Shown: positions 1 to 8,543, counted from the first letter of the stretch. The stretch: DNA of 64,000 bases from Streptomyces sp. NBC_00154 (GCF_026342835.1 NZ_JAPEMI010000001.1:2052501-2116500), one strand, 5' to 3'. The notes: generated by a model from the letters alone, not told the origin. Program-made: numbers and translations.

Positions 1-1
1 C

Positions 2-1030
2 ACGCCGTTCGTCTACGACCTGACCCGGGAGTACCCGGGCAAGGTGCCGGACCGGGCCCTGGTCTACAAGCCGACCAAGGGTGACCTCGCCCGGATCGAT
101 GCCCGCTACTACTCGGCCACGGACGGCGGGTTGGCGGAAGGCTACCGGTCCGACTTCACCCTCAGCCCGTCGTTCAACCTCCCCGAAGCCGAGTGGCACC
201 CGGGCACCCGCACCGAATGGGTGACCCCGGGCCAGGTCTGGAGGGAGTTCCACGCGCAGGGCGTCGACGGAGACATGCCGTGGGTGATGGTGTCGGGCGA
301 CAACACGTATGCCAAGGGCAGCACCACCCGTCTGGACTGGTTCGCTCCGGCGACCCGGCCCGGCCAGAGCGAGTCCTTCGGTGTGTACAACTCCCGCTGG
401 CAGAACTACATGACCTGGAACGTGCAGGCATGGGCCTCCGCCAGCGACAACATGCGGCTGGGCGGCTTCCTGGACTGGGGTCGGACACCGACCCACCTGC
501 AGGTCTTCCAGGGCGACAAGCTGATCCACGACAACCCGTACAGCACGGACATGCAGTGGATCGAGGTGCCGGCGGGCAATCTGCCCTACCGCGCCGTCCT
601 CGACGCGGAGCGGCCCGGTGACGTCTTCCGGCTGTCGACGCGCACCCACACCGAGTGGACGTTCATGTCCGACACCGTCGACTCGGACTTCTTCGAGCCG
701 TTCTCGGTGCTGAACCTGAACTACAAGCTGGAGTCGGACCTGCACGGCGACGTCAAGGCCAATGCGACCCAGAAGATCGCGCTCAAGCCGGTGTCGATGG
801 ACCTCGGCACCGTGCCGGGCACCGTCACCAAGGTGAAGCTGGACGTCTCGTACGACGACGGCGCCACCTGGCAGAAGGTGACGCTGGCCAAGGGCGCCCA
901 CGGCTACTGGACGGGTTCGTTCAGGACGGACAGGAAGCGCGGCGGCTTCCTCTCGGTCCGCGCGAGTGCCGGGACGGACAGCGGCTTCAGCGTCAAGAAC
1001 GAGATCATCCGGGCGTACGGCCTGCGATGA
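2..1030 (+). CDS. C-terminal part of a large secreted S8 (subtilisin-like) peptidase-type protein, 5' end outside window
   Basis: The reading frame is open from the first bases, so only the last 342 residues are present. A GTG at 44 is internal, not a convincing start. The segment is rich in Trp, Tyr, Asp and Thr and looks like beta-sandwich domains of an exported protein; the ending pattern (LDVSYDDGATW, then GGFLSVRASA) is typical of domains that follow the catalytic part of very large Streptomyces S8 peptidases. No catalytic residue lies in this part, so the peptidase assignment rests on remembered similarity of the tail and is moderate. A perfect hairpin follows 12 bases after the stop. 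Confidence 0.6.
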   Translation, partial: TPFVYDLTREYPGKVPDRALVYKPTKGDLARIDARYYSATDGGLAEGYRSDFTLSPSFNLPEAEWHPGTRTEWVTPGQVWREFHAQGVDGDMPWVMVSGDNTYAKGSTTRLDWFAPATRPGQSESFGVYNSRWQNYMTWNVQAWASASDNMRLGGFLDWGRTPTHLQVFQGDKLIHDNPYSTDMQWIEVPAGNLPYRAVLDAERPGDVFRLSTRTHTEWTFMSDTVDSDFFEPFSVLNLNYKLESDLHGDVKANATQKIALKPVSMDLGTVPGTVTKVKLDVSYDDGATWQKVTLAKGAHGYWTGSFRTDRKRGGFLSVRASAGTDSGFSVKNEIIRAYGLR

Positions 1031-1041
1031 ACCACACTGTC

Positions 1042-1071
1042 GGGCCCCGGGGAGGCGACTCCCCGGGGCCC
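1042..1071 (+). terminator. Hairpin terminator after the S8-type gene
   Basis: Perfect 12-bp inverted repeat (GGGCCCCGGGGA and its complement) around a 6-base loop, 12 bases past the stop codon. There is no T-run, as is usual for Streptomyces terminators. Confidence 0.75.
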
Positions 1072-1167
1072 TTCCCGTCGCACCTGCTCCCAGCAGGAAC
1101 TATTCACGGCCTGCCACCGTGGCGCATACTCTCCCCGCTGCGGCAAGCGGAAGGGGGTCGATCACCG

Positions 1168-2160
1168 ATGCTGGATGTTCTGGGTCTCGAACCCGATGAC
1201 GAGCGCGTCTACCGGGCGCTGCTCGGACGGCCCGACTCCACCGCGATGCTGCTGTCGGATCTGCTCGTCGTAGCGCACGCCGACGTCGACAAGGCCTTGT
1301 CCCGCCTGGTCGGGTGGGGACTGGTGATCAGGTCGGCGGATGAACAGTTCACCGCCGCGCCACCGGCCATGGCGCTCGGCGCTCTCATCAGCCAGCGCCG
1401 GGACGGGCTGCGGATGGCTGAGCAGGCACTGGTGACCTTCGCCGAGGAACACCGGGCGGCGATGACCGGGAGCAGCATCAACGATCTGATCGAGGTCGTC
1501 ACGGGCGTCGACGCCATCCGTCATCGCTTCCTGCAGGTGCAGCAGGCAGCCCGCACGGAGGTCCGCAGCTTCATCACCGCACCCTTCCTCGCCGTGCCGC
1601 CCGACGAGAACACGGCAGAACCCGCGGCCATCGGGCGCGGCGTGCGCTTCCGGGCGGTCCTGGACCGGGCCGTGCTGGCAGAGCCGGGCATCATCACCGA
1701 TGCGATCGATTCACTGCGCAACGGCGTGCAACTGCGTGTCGCCGACCAGCTGCCGATGAAACTCGTGCTGGCCGACGCCGACCTCGGCCTTGTCCCGCTC
1801 GCGGTCACACCGGCCGGAGAGCCCGGCGCCGTGCTGCTGCACCGCAGCGGCCTGTTGGATGCGCTGGACGCACTGTTCGAGACGGTATGGCGCACCGCCC
1901 ACCCGCTCGAGCTGTCGGACACCGGCAAAGAAGCCGGAACCACCGTCGAGCTCGGTGCGGAAGGACCGACCGACCTCGACCGAAAGATCCTCGCGCTGCT
2001 GCTGGCCGGCCTGACCGACCCGACGGCCGCGACACAGCTCGGTCTTTCACCGCGCACGCTGCACCGGCGCCTGCGCCATCTCATGGACATAGCCGGAGTT
2101 CGGACCCGGATGCAGCTCGGCGGTTACGCCGTCAGACACGGCTGGGTGGATCCACGCTGA
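1168..2160 (+). CDS. TrmB/LuxR-type helix-turn-helix transcriptional regulator
   Basis: 330 residues. The N-terminus (about 1-65) looks like a winged helix of the TrmB type (LGLEPDDERVYRALL). The middle, about 100-240, resembles the phospholipase-D-like sensor region seen in Streptomyces regulators of this build. The C-terminus (about 270-330) is a LuxR-like HTH with the segment AATQLGLSPRTLHRRLRHLM. The ATG at 1168 follows a G-rich Shine-Dalgarno stretch (aaggggg). The same frame stays open upstream to 655 through the preceding gene, which is composition-driven. No ligand or target can be read from the sequence. The next gene starts 156 bases later and may be its target, but nothing shows that. 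Confidence 0.7.
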   Translation: MLDVLGLEPDDERVYRALLGRPDSTAMLLSDLLVVAHADVDKALSRLVGWGLVIRSADEQFTAAPPAMALGALISQRRDGLRMAEQALVTFAEEHRAAMTGSSINDLIEVVTGVDAIRHRFLQVQQAARTEVRSFITAPFLAVPPDENTAEPAAIGRGVRFRAVLDRAVLAEPGIITDAIDSLRNGVQLRVADQLPMKLVLADADLGLVPLAVTPAGEPGAVLLHRSGLLDALDALFETVWRTAHPLELSDTGKEAGTTVELGAEGPTDLDRKILALLLAGLTDPTAATQLGLSPRTLHRRLRHLMDIAGVRTRMQLGGYAVRHGWVDPR

Positions 2161-2316
2161 AGGTCCTGTGCCGGTGCGGACGCGCCCTGTTCCCTCGCCC
2201 GTCTCGCCATGTACCGTTCAACCAAGCGTGTTCCAGCCTTCCGGCCGATGCCTTTCTACGCGCGAAGAATCAGCGCCCGCACCGCCTCTCCCCCCACCTT
2301 CACGGAGGTATGACGG

Positions 2317-3783
2317 ATGCTCGGATCCAGTAGGTCCCACCGCCGCGTCGCCAGAGTCCTGGCTCTCCTCGGTGCCCTCGTCGCGGGTGCCGCCGTCCAG
2401 GCCGCTCCCGCCCCCGCGGCGCCCGCATCGGGCGGCAGCGCACCGGCGACTGCCGCGGCCGCCACTCCCCACCGTGTCCTCTTCGACAACTCCAAGGCCG
2501 AGACCGCCGGCAACGCCGACTGGATCATCGGTACCAGTCAGCCGGACCCTCTTGGCCAGGATGCGACGCCCTCGGCGGAGACCGACTGGACGGGGGCGAT
2601 CTCCTCCTGGGGCGTGGCCCTGCAGAAGACCGGCGCCTACTCGCTGAAGACGCTCCCTTCGGGCAACAGCATCACCTACGGCACCGCTTCGGCCCTGGAC
2701 CTGCAGAATTTCGACACCTTCGTCCTCCCGGAGCCGAACGTCCTGCTGTCCTCGGCCGAGAAGGCGGCCGTGATGAATTTCGTGAAGAACGGTGGAGGCC
2801 TTTTCCTGGTCTCCGACCACACCGGCGCCGACCGCAACAACGACGGCTACGACGCGGTCGAGGTGATCAACGACCTGATGACCAACAACAGCGTCGACAG
2901 CACGGACCCGTTCGGCTTCTCCGTCGACTCGCTGAGCATCAGCACCGACGACCCCAAAGCCATCGACGACTCCTCGAACGCCGTCCTGCACGGTTCTTTC
3001 GGCACGGTCGGCGGCAGCATCATCCGCAGCGGCACGACCGCCACGCTCAAGCCGGCCGACAACCCCGCCGTCAAGGGCCTCGTCTACCGGACCGGTTACT
3101 CCGGCAACACCGGCGCCTTCTTCGCCACCAGCAGCTTCGGCAGCGGCCGGGTCGCGTTCTGGGGCGACAGCTCGCCGATCGACGACGGCACCGGCCAGTC
3201 CGGCAACACCCTGTACGACGGCTGGAACGACCCCGCCGGCACCGATGCCGCCCTGGCTCTCAACGCGACCGAATGGCTCTCCGGGGCGACCGGCGGCGGG
3301 GGTGGCACCACCTGCACGCCGGCGCAACTGCTCGGCAACCCCGGCTTCGAGTCGGGCAGTTCCCCCTGGTCCGCCACCAGCGGGGTCATCACCGACGACA
3401 GCGGCGAGGCCGCCCGCACCGGCTCCTACAAGGCGTGGCTGAGCGGATACGGGACCACCCACACCGACACGCTCTCCCAGTCGGTGACCATTCCGGCCGG
3501 CTGCGCCGCCACCCTCAGCTTCTACCTTCACATCGACACGGCGGAGACGACCACGACCACGTCCTACGACACACTCAAGGCCCAGGTCGTGAACAGCAGC
3601 GGCACGGTCCTGTCCACCCTTGCCACGTACTCCAACCTCAACGCGGCAGGCGGCTACACCCAGCGCAGCTTCGGTCTCGGCGCCTACGCCGGGCAGACGG
3701 TGACGGTCAAGTTCACCGGAACCGAAGGGTCCACGCTGCAGACGTCGTTCGTCATCGACGACACCACGCTCGACGTGAGCTGA
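2317..3783 (+). CDS. Secreted protein with a GATase-like/DUF4350-type domain and a C-terminal beta-sandwich module
   Basis: 488 residues. Residues 1-34 form a twin-Arg-free but basic signal peptide (SHRRVARVLALLGALVAGA) with an Ala-rich exit. Residues 50-320 contain a Rossmann-like pattern (FDTFVLPEPN, then GGGLFLVSDHTG with an NNDGYD segment) that recalls the DUF4350/glutamine-amidotransferase-like fold found in secreted nucleic-acid or sugar-handling proteins. A Gly-rich linker near 325-332 leads to a C-terminal carbohydrate-binding-like sandwich with the motif LLGNPGFESGSSPWS. The start is fixed by GGAGG at 2304. The function is unknown; a two-domain extracellular hydrolase or binding protein is a reasonable guess. 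A strong hairpin follows the stop. Confidence 0.65.
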   Translation: MLGSSRSHRRVARVLALLGALVAGAAVQAAPAPAAPASGGSAPATAAAATPHRVLFDNSKAETAGNADWIIGTSQPDPLGQDATPSAETDWTGAISSWGVALQKTGAYSLKTLPSGNSITYGTASALDLQNFDTFVLPEPNVLLSSAEKAAVMNFVKNGGGLFLVSDHTGADRNNDGYDAVEVINDLMTNNSVDSTDPFGFSVDSLSISTDDPKAIDDSSNAVLHGSFGTVGGSIIRSGTTATLKPADNPAVKGLVYRTGYSGNTGAFFATSSFGSGRVAFWGDSSPIDDGTGQSGNTLYDGWNDPAGTDAALALNATEWLSGATGGGGGTTCTPAQLLGNPGFESGSSPWSATSGVITDDSGEAARTGSYKAWLSGYGTTHTDTLSQSVTIPAGCAATLSFYLHIDTAETTTTTSYDTLKAQVVNSSGTVLSTLATYSNLNAAGGYTQRSFGLGAYAGQTVTVKFTGTEGSTLQTSFVIDDTTLDVS

Positions 3784-3809
3784 GTGCGCACGCCCACTCA
3801 CGGCGCCCC

Positions 3810-3840
3810 GGGCCTGTTTGCATCATGAGCAAACAGGCCC
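3810..3840. terminator. Hairpin between convergent genes
   Basis: Perfect 12-bp arms (GGGCCTGTTTGC and complement) with a 7-base loop, 27 bases after the plus-strand stop. It could serve both convergent genes, though the minus-strand gene ends 250 bases away. Confidence 0.75.
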
Positions 3841-3924
3841 CCGGCGAATACGCAGGAGTTGAGGTCCGGGCCGCGGCGCTCGGCCATGAGGGTGCCGTGA
3901 CCGTGCTGGGTGTGCAAGGCATCG

Positions 3925-3993
3925 CCCCCACTCGCCCACTACCGCAGCGAGCAACCACAGCACGCCCCGACGCCGCTCCTCGCAGAGGGTGAC
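3925..3993 (-). pseudogene. Short coding remnant, copy A of a duplicated fragment
   Basis: Read on the minus strand this 23-codon piece has the pattern C-E-x-R-R-R-x-x-L-W-x-L-x-A-V-V-x-x-W-G. The same pattern occurs at 6246-6314; 14 of 23 residues agree and the DNA is also clearly alike. Neither copy sits in a convincing full-length gene. The family is not recognised. Confidence 0.35.
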
Positions 3994-4091
3994 GGCATCC
4001 TGGTCCGAGTGACGTGGATGCTGGTCCCGGACGACCGGCCGCAGCGCGTTGTCGCGGTGCCGAGCGGGGACGTACAAGGGCAGGAGCTGGG

Positions 4092-5324
4092 CTAGGGCCG
4101 GTACCGCACGATCACGGCGCGGCTGAAGTTCGCGTCGCCGAACGCTCCGAGTTCGGCCTTGCCGACGCCCCATGCCTCATCGGTCCCCGGGACCGGGGCG
4201 ATCTCGGCCAGCCGGAACGCCTGTTTCCTGTCGACCTCGGTGACCTTCCCGGTGATCCCGGTGACGTAGGGCGGCCGTGCGATCCGGTTCACCTTCCCGT
4301 CCTTGCCGCGCACCCTCTTGGCGTCGAGGATCCCCGCAGGCAGTGCATCCGACTTGCTCCACCGCTTGCCGTCCCAGTGCAGAGCGCAGGGTCGGTCGCC
4401 CGGAGGGGCGTATCTGGTCCCGGTGTACGGGCCGTACTCGATCCCCATGGCCCACACGTCGTCGGCTCCGCGCGCGACGAGCGTCTGCACCTCCGTCCGA
4501 CAGCCGGGAAACTTCGCGTCCGCCTCATCGACGTCCGGCATCCGCTCCTCGCGCCACTGCCGCCCGTCCCATCGCGCGGCCGCGAGCCGAAGGGGGCGCG
4601 GCTTCGGGTGGTCCGGATCAGACTCGTCCGCCTTGTCCGCCTCCGGGTTGGGAACGTTCCCGGCCACCCGGAGATCCCCGCCGGCGGTCTCCGTCGTGAT
4701 GGCCCGTGCCTCCAGTGGCAGCCGGGTGGCGGTCCAGCCGCGCCCGTCCCAGTGCCAGGCCGTCTGCTGCTTGGGATTGCCGAGCGCCCAGATGTCCGAG
4801 GGCCCGAGCACCGCGACGCCGGCCATGTCGCTTTCTTTGGGCAGCGCGACGGCCAGCCAGTGGCTGCCGTCGAACCGGGCGGCGATCGGAGTGGAGTACG
4901 TGCCCGGCCCGTGGTGGACGCGCGCGAACAGCCAGGCGCTGCCCGCGCCGGCGTACAGGGCCGGTGTGCCGAGCGTGCCGCTACCGAGTACGGCACGGAG
5001 ATCGGAGGACAGGTCGTACTTCTGCCACCGTGAGCCGTCGAACCGGAGCATCTGCATCCTCGGGACGGAGCCGCCGACGTCGTACAGCTCCGCAATGGCC
5101 CAGGCCTCGCGCTGGGACACGGCGGCGATGTCGAGCACCTGATTGCCGACGGGGTCGACGTCGGAGACGTACTCGTACGCCCAGGCCCGATGAGCGGGTG
5201 CTTCATCGGTACGGGAGCCACTCGGCGCCGGATCGGCCGCGTGCGGCCCCTCCGTGCCGCACCCGGCGAGCAGCGCGACAACGGCGACGAGTGCAACCCT
5301 GCTGGTGAGGCGTGGTATCGGCAT
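4092..5324 (-). CDS. Putative lipoprotein of unknown function
   Basis: 410 residues from the ATG at 5324, chosen because it opens a lipoprotein signal: basic start MPIPRLTSR, hydrophobic core VALVAVVALLAG, then lipobox LLAGC with Cys near residue 22. The mature part is low-complexity at first, then a run of about six repeats built around W-x-W/F-DG-x-W (RFDGSRWQKY, RFDGSHWLAV, HWDGRGWTAT, RWDGRQWREE, HWDGKRWSKS), suggesting a beta-propeller-like surface protein. An upstream start at 5405 would bury the signal peptide. No enzymatic motif is visible. A partner is not evident; the gene lies alone before the decayed patch at 5489-6343. Confidence 0.65.
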   Translation of the reverse strand: MPIPRLTSRVALVAVVALLAGCGTEGPHAADPAPSGSRTDEAPAHRAWAYEYVSDVDPVGNQVLDIAAVSQREAWAIAELYDVGGSVPRMQMLRFDGSRWQKYDLSSDLRAVLGSGTLGTPALYAGAGSAWLFARVHHGPGTYSTPIAARFDGSHWLAVALPKESDMAGVAVLGPSDIWALGNPKQQTAWHWDGRGWTATRLPLEARAITTETAGGDLRVAGNVPNPEADKADESDPDHPKPRPLRLAAARWDGRQWREERMPDVDEADAKFPGCRTEVQTLVARGADDVWAMGIEYGPYTGTRYAPPGDRPCALHWDGKRWSKSDALPAGILDAKRVRGKDGKVNRIARPPYVTGITGKVTEVDRKQAFRLAEIAPVPGTDEAWGVGKAELGAFGDANFSRAVIVRYRP

Positions 5325-5488
5325 TCGCGGGATTGTACGGCCTGGCTCGGCCTGCCCCTGTGTCGGCGCGAGCACGAGGTGCCTCTTGTGTGCGCGTCGC
5401 TGCATGCGGAACGATCACATGCAGCGGGCCGAGGCCCGACGTGCGAGCACGCGTTCGCCCTCCTGGCCTCGCTGTGGGGAGTCACCGC

Positions 5489-5957
5489 TCAGGCAACCTC
5501 CTGCGCAGCCAGTTCACGGATCTCGGGAGGCAGCGCCTCGTCTGCGGCCAGCCGGGCCAGGGCCTCGCGGCTCTGCGGGACCTCGGCGGTGTTGCGGAGT
5601 GCCCACACGGCCTGCTCGGCGGCCATGCGCGCACTCCGCCTCGGCCTCGGCCATGCGTTCACGGGTCACGCAGCGGGCGTACGGCATGCGCTCCCGCAAC
5701 ACGTGCCTGATCTCGGTCCATTCGGGCCAGGACGCGTCCTGGCCCAGGAACTTCAGAATCACTTCGGGGGGAGGTTCGGGCGAGGCGAGGGGAGCCGGGG
5801 GAAGGCAGGCTTCGAGCACGGCTCGCGCGTAGGCGAGGTTCTCTTGGCTCTCCTGCGTTTCCGGGGGCCAGCTGAAGCCGAGGTCCCACGAGTACGGCAG
5901 GGCGCGTACGGCCTCGGGAAGCAAGGGCTCCTCGCCACCGTCTTCCGTAGTCATCAC
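5489..5957 (-). pseudogene. Small gene broken by a frameshift (or a sequencing error)
   Basis: The frame beginning MMTTEDGGEEPLL at 5957 reads well to about position 5640 (ending ERMAEAEAE). It then turns into Arg/Gly-rich noise, while a +1 frame continues sensibly with AAEQAVWALRN and ends PEIRELAAQEVA-stop at 5489. The total length is 3n+1, as expected from one extra base between about 5615 and 5650. The joined product would be about 155 residues, acidic and helical, with no family recognised. Its ATG overlaps the stop of the upstream gene (ATGA at 5954-5957), so the two were probably co-translated; a toxin followed by an immunity protein is one arrangement that looks like this, but it is only a guess. 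Confidence 0.6.
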
Positions 5958-6247
5958 GAGACTCCCAGGTATTCCATCGCGCTCTTGGGATCCTTCATCT
6001 TGCCGGAGTCACGAGCGGCCTGCTTCTCCGCGTCGGTCTTGGAGTTCCACGCGGCGTCCATGTCCTTCAGCTGCTTGGGGGTGACGTCCTGACCGGCGAT
6101 CCGGGCACCGAGACCGTTGTAGCAATGGTCTGAGCCGGGGTCCCTGGTGGAGTCGTACCGGTCTTTTTGTCCTTCTGGACCACCCTTGGCACGCACCGGT
6201 GCGGTCGCAACGGGCTGAGGCCGGCCAGGGGGCACCCCAGTCACCAC
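5954..6247 (-). CDS. Hypothetical small protein, possibly the 3' remnant of a larger gene
   Basis: Up to 97 residues if read from the GTG at 6247, which lacks a clear ribosome site. Only the C-terminal 70 residues look like real protein: charged, helical, with CYNGLGARIAGQDVTPKQL and an ending KSAMEYLGVS. The N-terminal part is Pro/Gly-rich and reads in a different frame from the duplicated fragment at 6246-6314. The gene may therefore be the tail of a degraded longer ORF. Coupled by ATGA overlap to the frameshifted gene downstream. Function unknown. Confidence 0.4.
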   Translation of the reverse strand: MVTGVPPGRPQPVATAPVRAKGGPEGQKDRYDSTRDPGSDHCYNGLGARIAGQDVTPKQLKDMDAAWNSKTDAEKQAARDSGKMKDPKSAMEYLGVS

Positions 6248-6314
6248 CCCAGTCGTCGACGACGGCGGTCAGCGGCCACAGCGCCCGGCGGCGGCGTACC
6301 TCGCAGCGGGTGGC
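6246..6314 (-). pseudogene. Short coding remnant, copy B of a duplicated fragment
   Basis: Counterpart of the fragment at 3925-3993, same strand, sharing 14 of 23 residues in the pattern C-E-x-R-R-R-x-x-L-W-x-L-x-A-V-V. It lies just upstream of and out of frame with the small gene ending at 5954. Confidence 0.35.
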
Positions 6315-6343
6315 CATGTGGGTCCACCTGCTGCAACGGCGAA

Positions 6344-6378
6344 GGCCTGGCACTGCGACCGTGTCGCAGTGCCAGGCC
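6344..6378 (-). terminator. Strong hairpin ending the Tad locus transcript
   Basis: Perfect 16-bp stem (GGCCTGGCACTGCGAC and complement) with a 3-base loop, 18 bases past the stop of the OmpA-family gene. Confidence 0.85.
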
Positions 6379-6396
6379 CCATGTGGGCGTGCGCCC

Positions 6397-7056
6397 TCAG
6401 GAAGCGTTGCCGCGCGGGAAGGAGACCTCCACGCGCCGGTTCTTCTTCCGGCCCTCTTCGTTGGCGTTGCTGGCGATCGGGTACTGCTCGCCGTAGCCAC
6501 GGATCTCGAAGGTGACGTTCGAGTCGAGCGACTGGGCCAGCACCGAATGCACCGCGTCGGCACGCTGCTTGGACAGCACGTCACCGTGTGCGGAGGAACC
6601 GAGATTGTCGGTGAAGCCGAAGACGCGCACCTTGGTGGCGTTCTGCTTCTTGATCTCGGCAGCGACGGCCGCGATACGGGACTTGGCCGCCGAACTCAGC
6701 TTCGCGCTGTCCTTGCCGAAGAGGACTTCGGCCTGGAGCGCGAACTTGATGCTCGCGTTGCTGTCCTCGCGACGCTCCTCGCCGCCCATGTCCTCGACGA
6801 CCTGGATGATGTCGAGGACCTTGCCCGGCGCGAGCGTGCCACCGTCGGGCATCTTCAGGTCGGGGTCGTTCCCATCCACCTTGACGGGCGGCTCCGACGA
6901 CGCCTCCGTACCGGGAGGCACACTCGGACCGTCGTCCGCGAGGGCGGTCGAGACCCCGAAGACGCTGGTGCCGGCCATCAGCATCGCCACCGCGACGGCG
7001 CGCCCCACGGCATGACCTGACCTGAGCCTTGTGCGTGTACTGGTCATGTCGGCCAT
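6397..7056 (-). CDS. OmpA-family peptidoglycan-binding-like exported protein
   Basis: 219 residues from the ATG at 7056, which overlaps the TGA of the preceding gene (TGATG). A GTG one codon upstream and an ATG at 7047 are alternatives. A signal peptide covers about 1-42 (HAVGRAVAVAMLMAGTSVFG...ALA). Residues 105-219 are an OmpA/MotB C-terminal domain: FGFTDNLGS, then LSKQRADAVHSVL and NEEGRKKNRRVEVSF, which carry the Asp and Arg that bind diaminopimelate in this family. In a Gram-positive cell it would anchor to peptidoglycan outside the membrane. As the last gene of the Tad locus and coupled to a lipoprotein, it may secure the pilus base in the wall. That role is inference. Confidence 0.85.
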   Translation of the reverse strand: MADMTSTRTRLRSGHAVGRAVAVAMLMAGTSVFGVSTALADDGPSVPPGTEASSEPPVKVDGNDPDLKMPDGGTLAPGKVLDIIQVVEDMGGEERREDSNASIKFALQAEVLFGKDSAKLSSAAKSRIAAVAAEIKKQNATKVRVFGFTDNLGSSAHGDVLSKQRADAVHSVLAQSLDSNVTFEIRGYGEQYPIASNANEEGRKKNRRVEVSFPRGNAS

Positions 7057-7670
7057 CACCCGGAGATCTTCAGAGAGGTGGTGGCGAAGGTCGGCAACGT
7101 GAAGTCAACTTCAGTTGTCGTGCTGGGCGGAGCCGGGAACTGCATGAAGACCGGTGTCGACTTCCCCGGCTGGAGCGGGAGAATCCCCGTCGTGCAGAGG
7201 CACCGAGAATCCGTGTCCCGGAGGATGTAGTAGCGCTTCTTGCCCGCCTTGTCCACCAGCGTGGCGCCGGCGACCGAGTTGGGGTTCTTCGCCACGATGG
7301 CGCTCTCGGCCCCCGCCCAGCCTGCGGTGTTGCTCGACTGCTGGCCTTCGTTCTTGATCTCTCCTTGGACGGTGACGAACCCGCCGGAGTCGCGCTTGAC
7401 CTGATTGATGACGAGGGTGAGGCCGCCCTGCCCCTTCACCTCAGCCAGCTTCACATTCGGGTCCACATTGTCCCCGGCGGAAGTGTCTTCCTTCGCACCC
7501 TTGTCCCCGTCGGAGGGCTTGGAGGGTGTGGAGGATGACGACGAAGAAACGGGGTCCTTCGTCTTTCCGCCGTCATCGCTGCCGCAAGCAGTGACGGCGA
7601 GGGCCAGTGCCGCCGTCATCGAGACAGCGGCCACCACCCTTCGGGTCCTCGCAGTACGCCGAATGCTCAT
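7056..7670 (-). CDS. Tad-locus lipoprotein
   Basis: 204 residues with a lipoprotein signal (RRVVAAVSMTAALALAVTAC, lipobox VTAC, Cys near 29), then a Ser/Lys/Asp-rich spacer (SSSSSSTPSKPSDGDKG) and a beta-rich domain from about residue 70. That domain has a Cys pair in DSRCLCTTGILPLQPG. No known enzyme motif. The stop overlaps the start of the OmpA-family gene, so the pair is likely made together. The fold could be DUF4352-like (telokin-like), which suits a cell-surface binding protein, but I cannot confirm this. Confidence 0.75.
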   Translation of the reverse strand: MSIRRTARTRRVVAAVSMTAALALAVTACGSDDGGKTKDPVSSSSSSTPSKPSDGDKGAKEDTSAGDNVDPNVKLAEVKGQGGLTLVINQVKRDSGGFVTVQGEIKNEGQQSSNTAGWAGAESAIVAKNPNSVAGATLVDKAGKKRYYILRDTDSRCLCTTGILPLQPGKSTPVFMQFPAPPSTTTEVDFTLPTFATTSLKISG

Positions 7671-7701
7671 CGGTTCTGATTCCTTTACTCGTCGTTCGCT
7701 G

Positions 7702-8313
7702 TCAGTCGTCGACCAAGTGGACGGCGAAGATGGCCTTGCTCAGTGCGGCCCATGCATTCTGATTGAAGTCAGTGGGGTCGATCGAGAAGCCATCCCGGCC
7801 ATCGCACTTGAAGGCCACCGGTTCACCCGGGTCGCCCTTGAACTTGTAGGTGCATCGGAACTCGATGACTGCAGTCGCATCCGCGGTGGCCTGCTTGGTC
7901 TCCGTACCGGGGATCACCGTGTCGCCAACCGTGTAGCGGGTCCGGATGCTGACATGCATCTTGTCCTGCAGGTAGCCGTACGTCGGGTAACAAGCTGTGG
8001 TGTCAGCCCGGTTGGAGGCGGCGAACCGCTCGGCCTGCATGCAAGGAGCCACCGGGTTGAACATGTAGTCCTGCAGGAACTCGTGGAGCCCGCCCGGTGT
8101 CATGAGTGAGGCGACGAACGGAGGCCCCAAGGTGTCACGAGCGTCCTGAGCCGCAGCGAGCACGGCGGCGTCCGCCGCTCCCTGAGCTCCGTTTCGAGTT
8201 GCCGATGCCTTACCGACAGCAAAGAACGCGCACGCGAGGAAGAGCAGGCCCGCCACCATCACTACATAGATGGGGAAGGCCTGCCCTGCATCGCCGCGTT
8301 TGCGCGTACCCAT
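7702..8313 (-). CDS. TadG-like pilus assembly protein
   Basis: 203 residues. The N-terminus carries RGDAGQAFPIYVVMVAGLLFLACAFFAVG, a TadE/TadG-type hydrophobic helix with a Gln-Ala-Phe-Pro lead, followed by NGAQGAADAAVLAAAQDA, the usual helix after the membrane segment in TadG-like proteins. The remaining part is extracellular and has five Cys residues. The ATG at 8313 overlaps the TAA of the pilin gene (TAATG). TadG/TadE proteins are pseudopilin-like and support pilus assembly; this one lacks the VWA domain of long TadG proteins. Confidence 0.8.
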   Translation of the reverse strand: MGTRKRGDAGQAFPIYVVMVAGLLFLACAFFAVGKASATRNGAQGAADAAVLAAAQDARDTLGPPFVASLMTPGGLHEFLQDYMFNPVAPCMQAERFAASNRADTTACYPTYGYLQDKMHVSIRTRYTVGDTVIPGTETKQATADATAVIEFRCTYKFKGDPGEPVAFKCDGRDGFSIDPTDFNQNAWAALSKAIFAVHLVDD

Positions 8314-8543
8314 TAGCCGGCGGTGATGGAGTCCACGAGGCCGGAGATCCGAGTCGAGATCGCGCCACCGATACCCGTCGCCACGATCGCGCCGATGATC
8401 GCCACGACCACCAGGATGATGCCGAGGTACTCGAAGGCCGTCTGGCCGCGGTCCTTGGCCTCGTAGCGCTTCTGGATGGAACGGACGGTTGTGGCGGCCC
8501 AGCCGTTGACGCGGACGGCGGTCTTCAGGGTGATGTTCGACAT
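8313..8543 (-). CDS. Flp-type major pilin
   Basis: 76 residues from the ATG at 8543, fixed by the ribosome site GGAGGGG just upstream; a longer frame to 8678 is composition-driven. The basic N-terminal leader of about 36 residues ends in the motif DRG-QTAFEYLGIILVVV, matching Flp pilins: cleavage after Gly, Glu at +5 and a Tyr-Leu pair, then a hydrophobic helix that forms the pilus core. A very short C-terminus (GLVDSITAG) follows. The prepilin peptidase needed to process it is not in this window. Confidence 0.88.
   Translation of the reverse strand: MSNITLKTAVRVNGWAATTVRSIQKRYEAKDRGQTAFEYLGIILVVVAIIGAIVATGIGGAISTRISGLVDSITAG

Larger units (their letters stand above)
3784..4091. other. Intergenic stretch with terminator and a decayed coding fragment
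   Basis: About 300 bases between two convergent genes. It holds the hairpin at 3810-3840 and, on the minus strand at 3925-3993, a peptide fragment resembling one at 6246-6314. I see no intact gene here. Confidence 0.5.

Noticed and set aside
2218..3801. 527-codon minus-strand open frame opposite the secreted two-domain protein
   Set aside because: No recognisable domains and Gly/Val/Arg-rich composition typical of a shadow frame in high-GC DNA.
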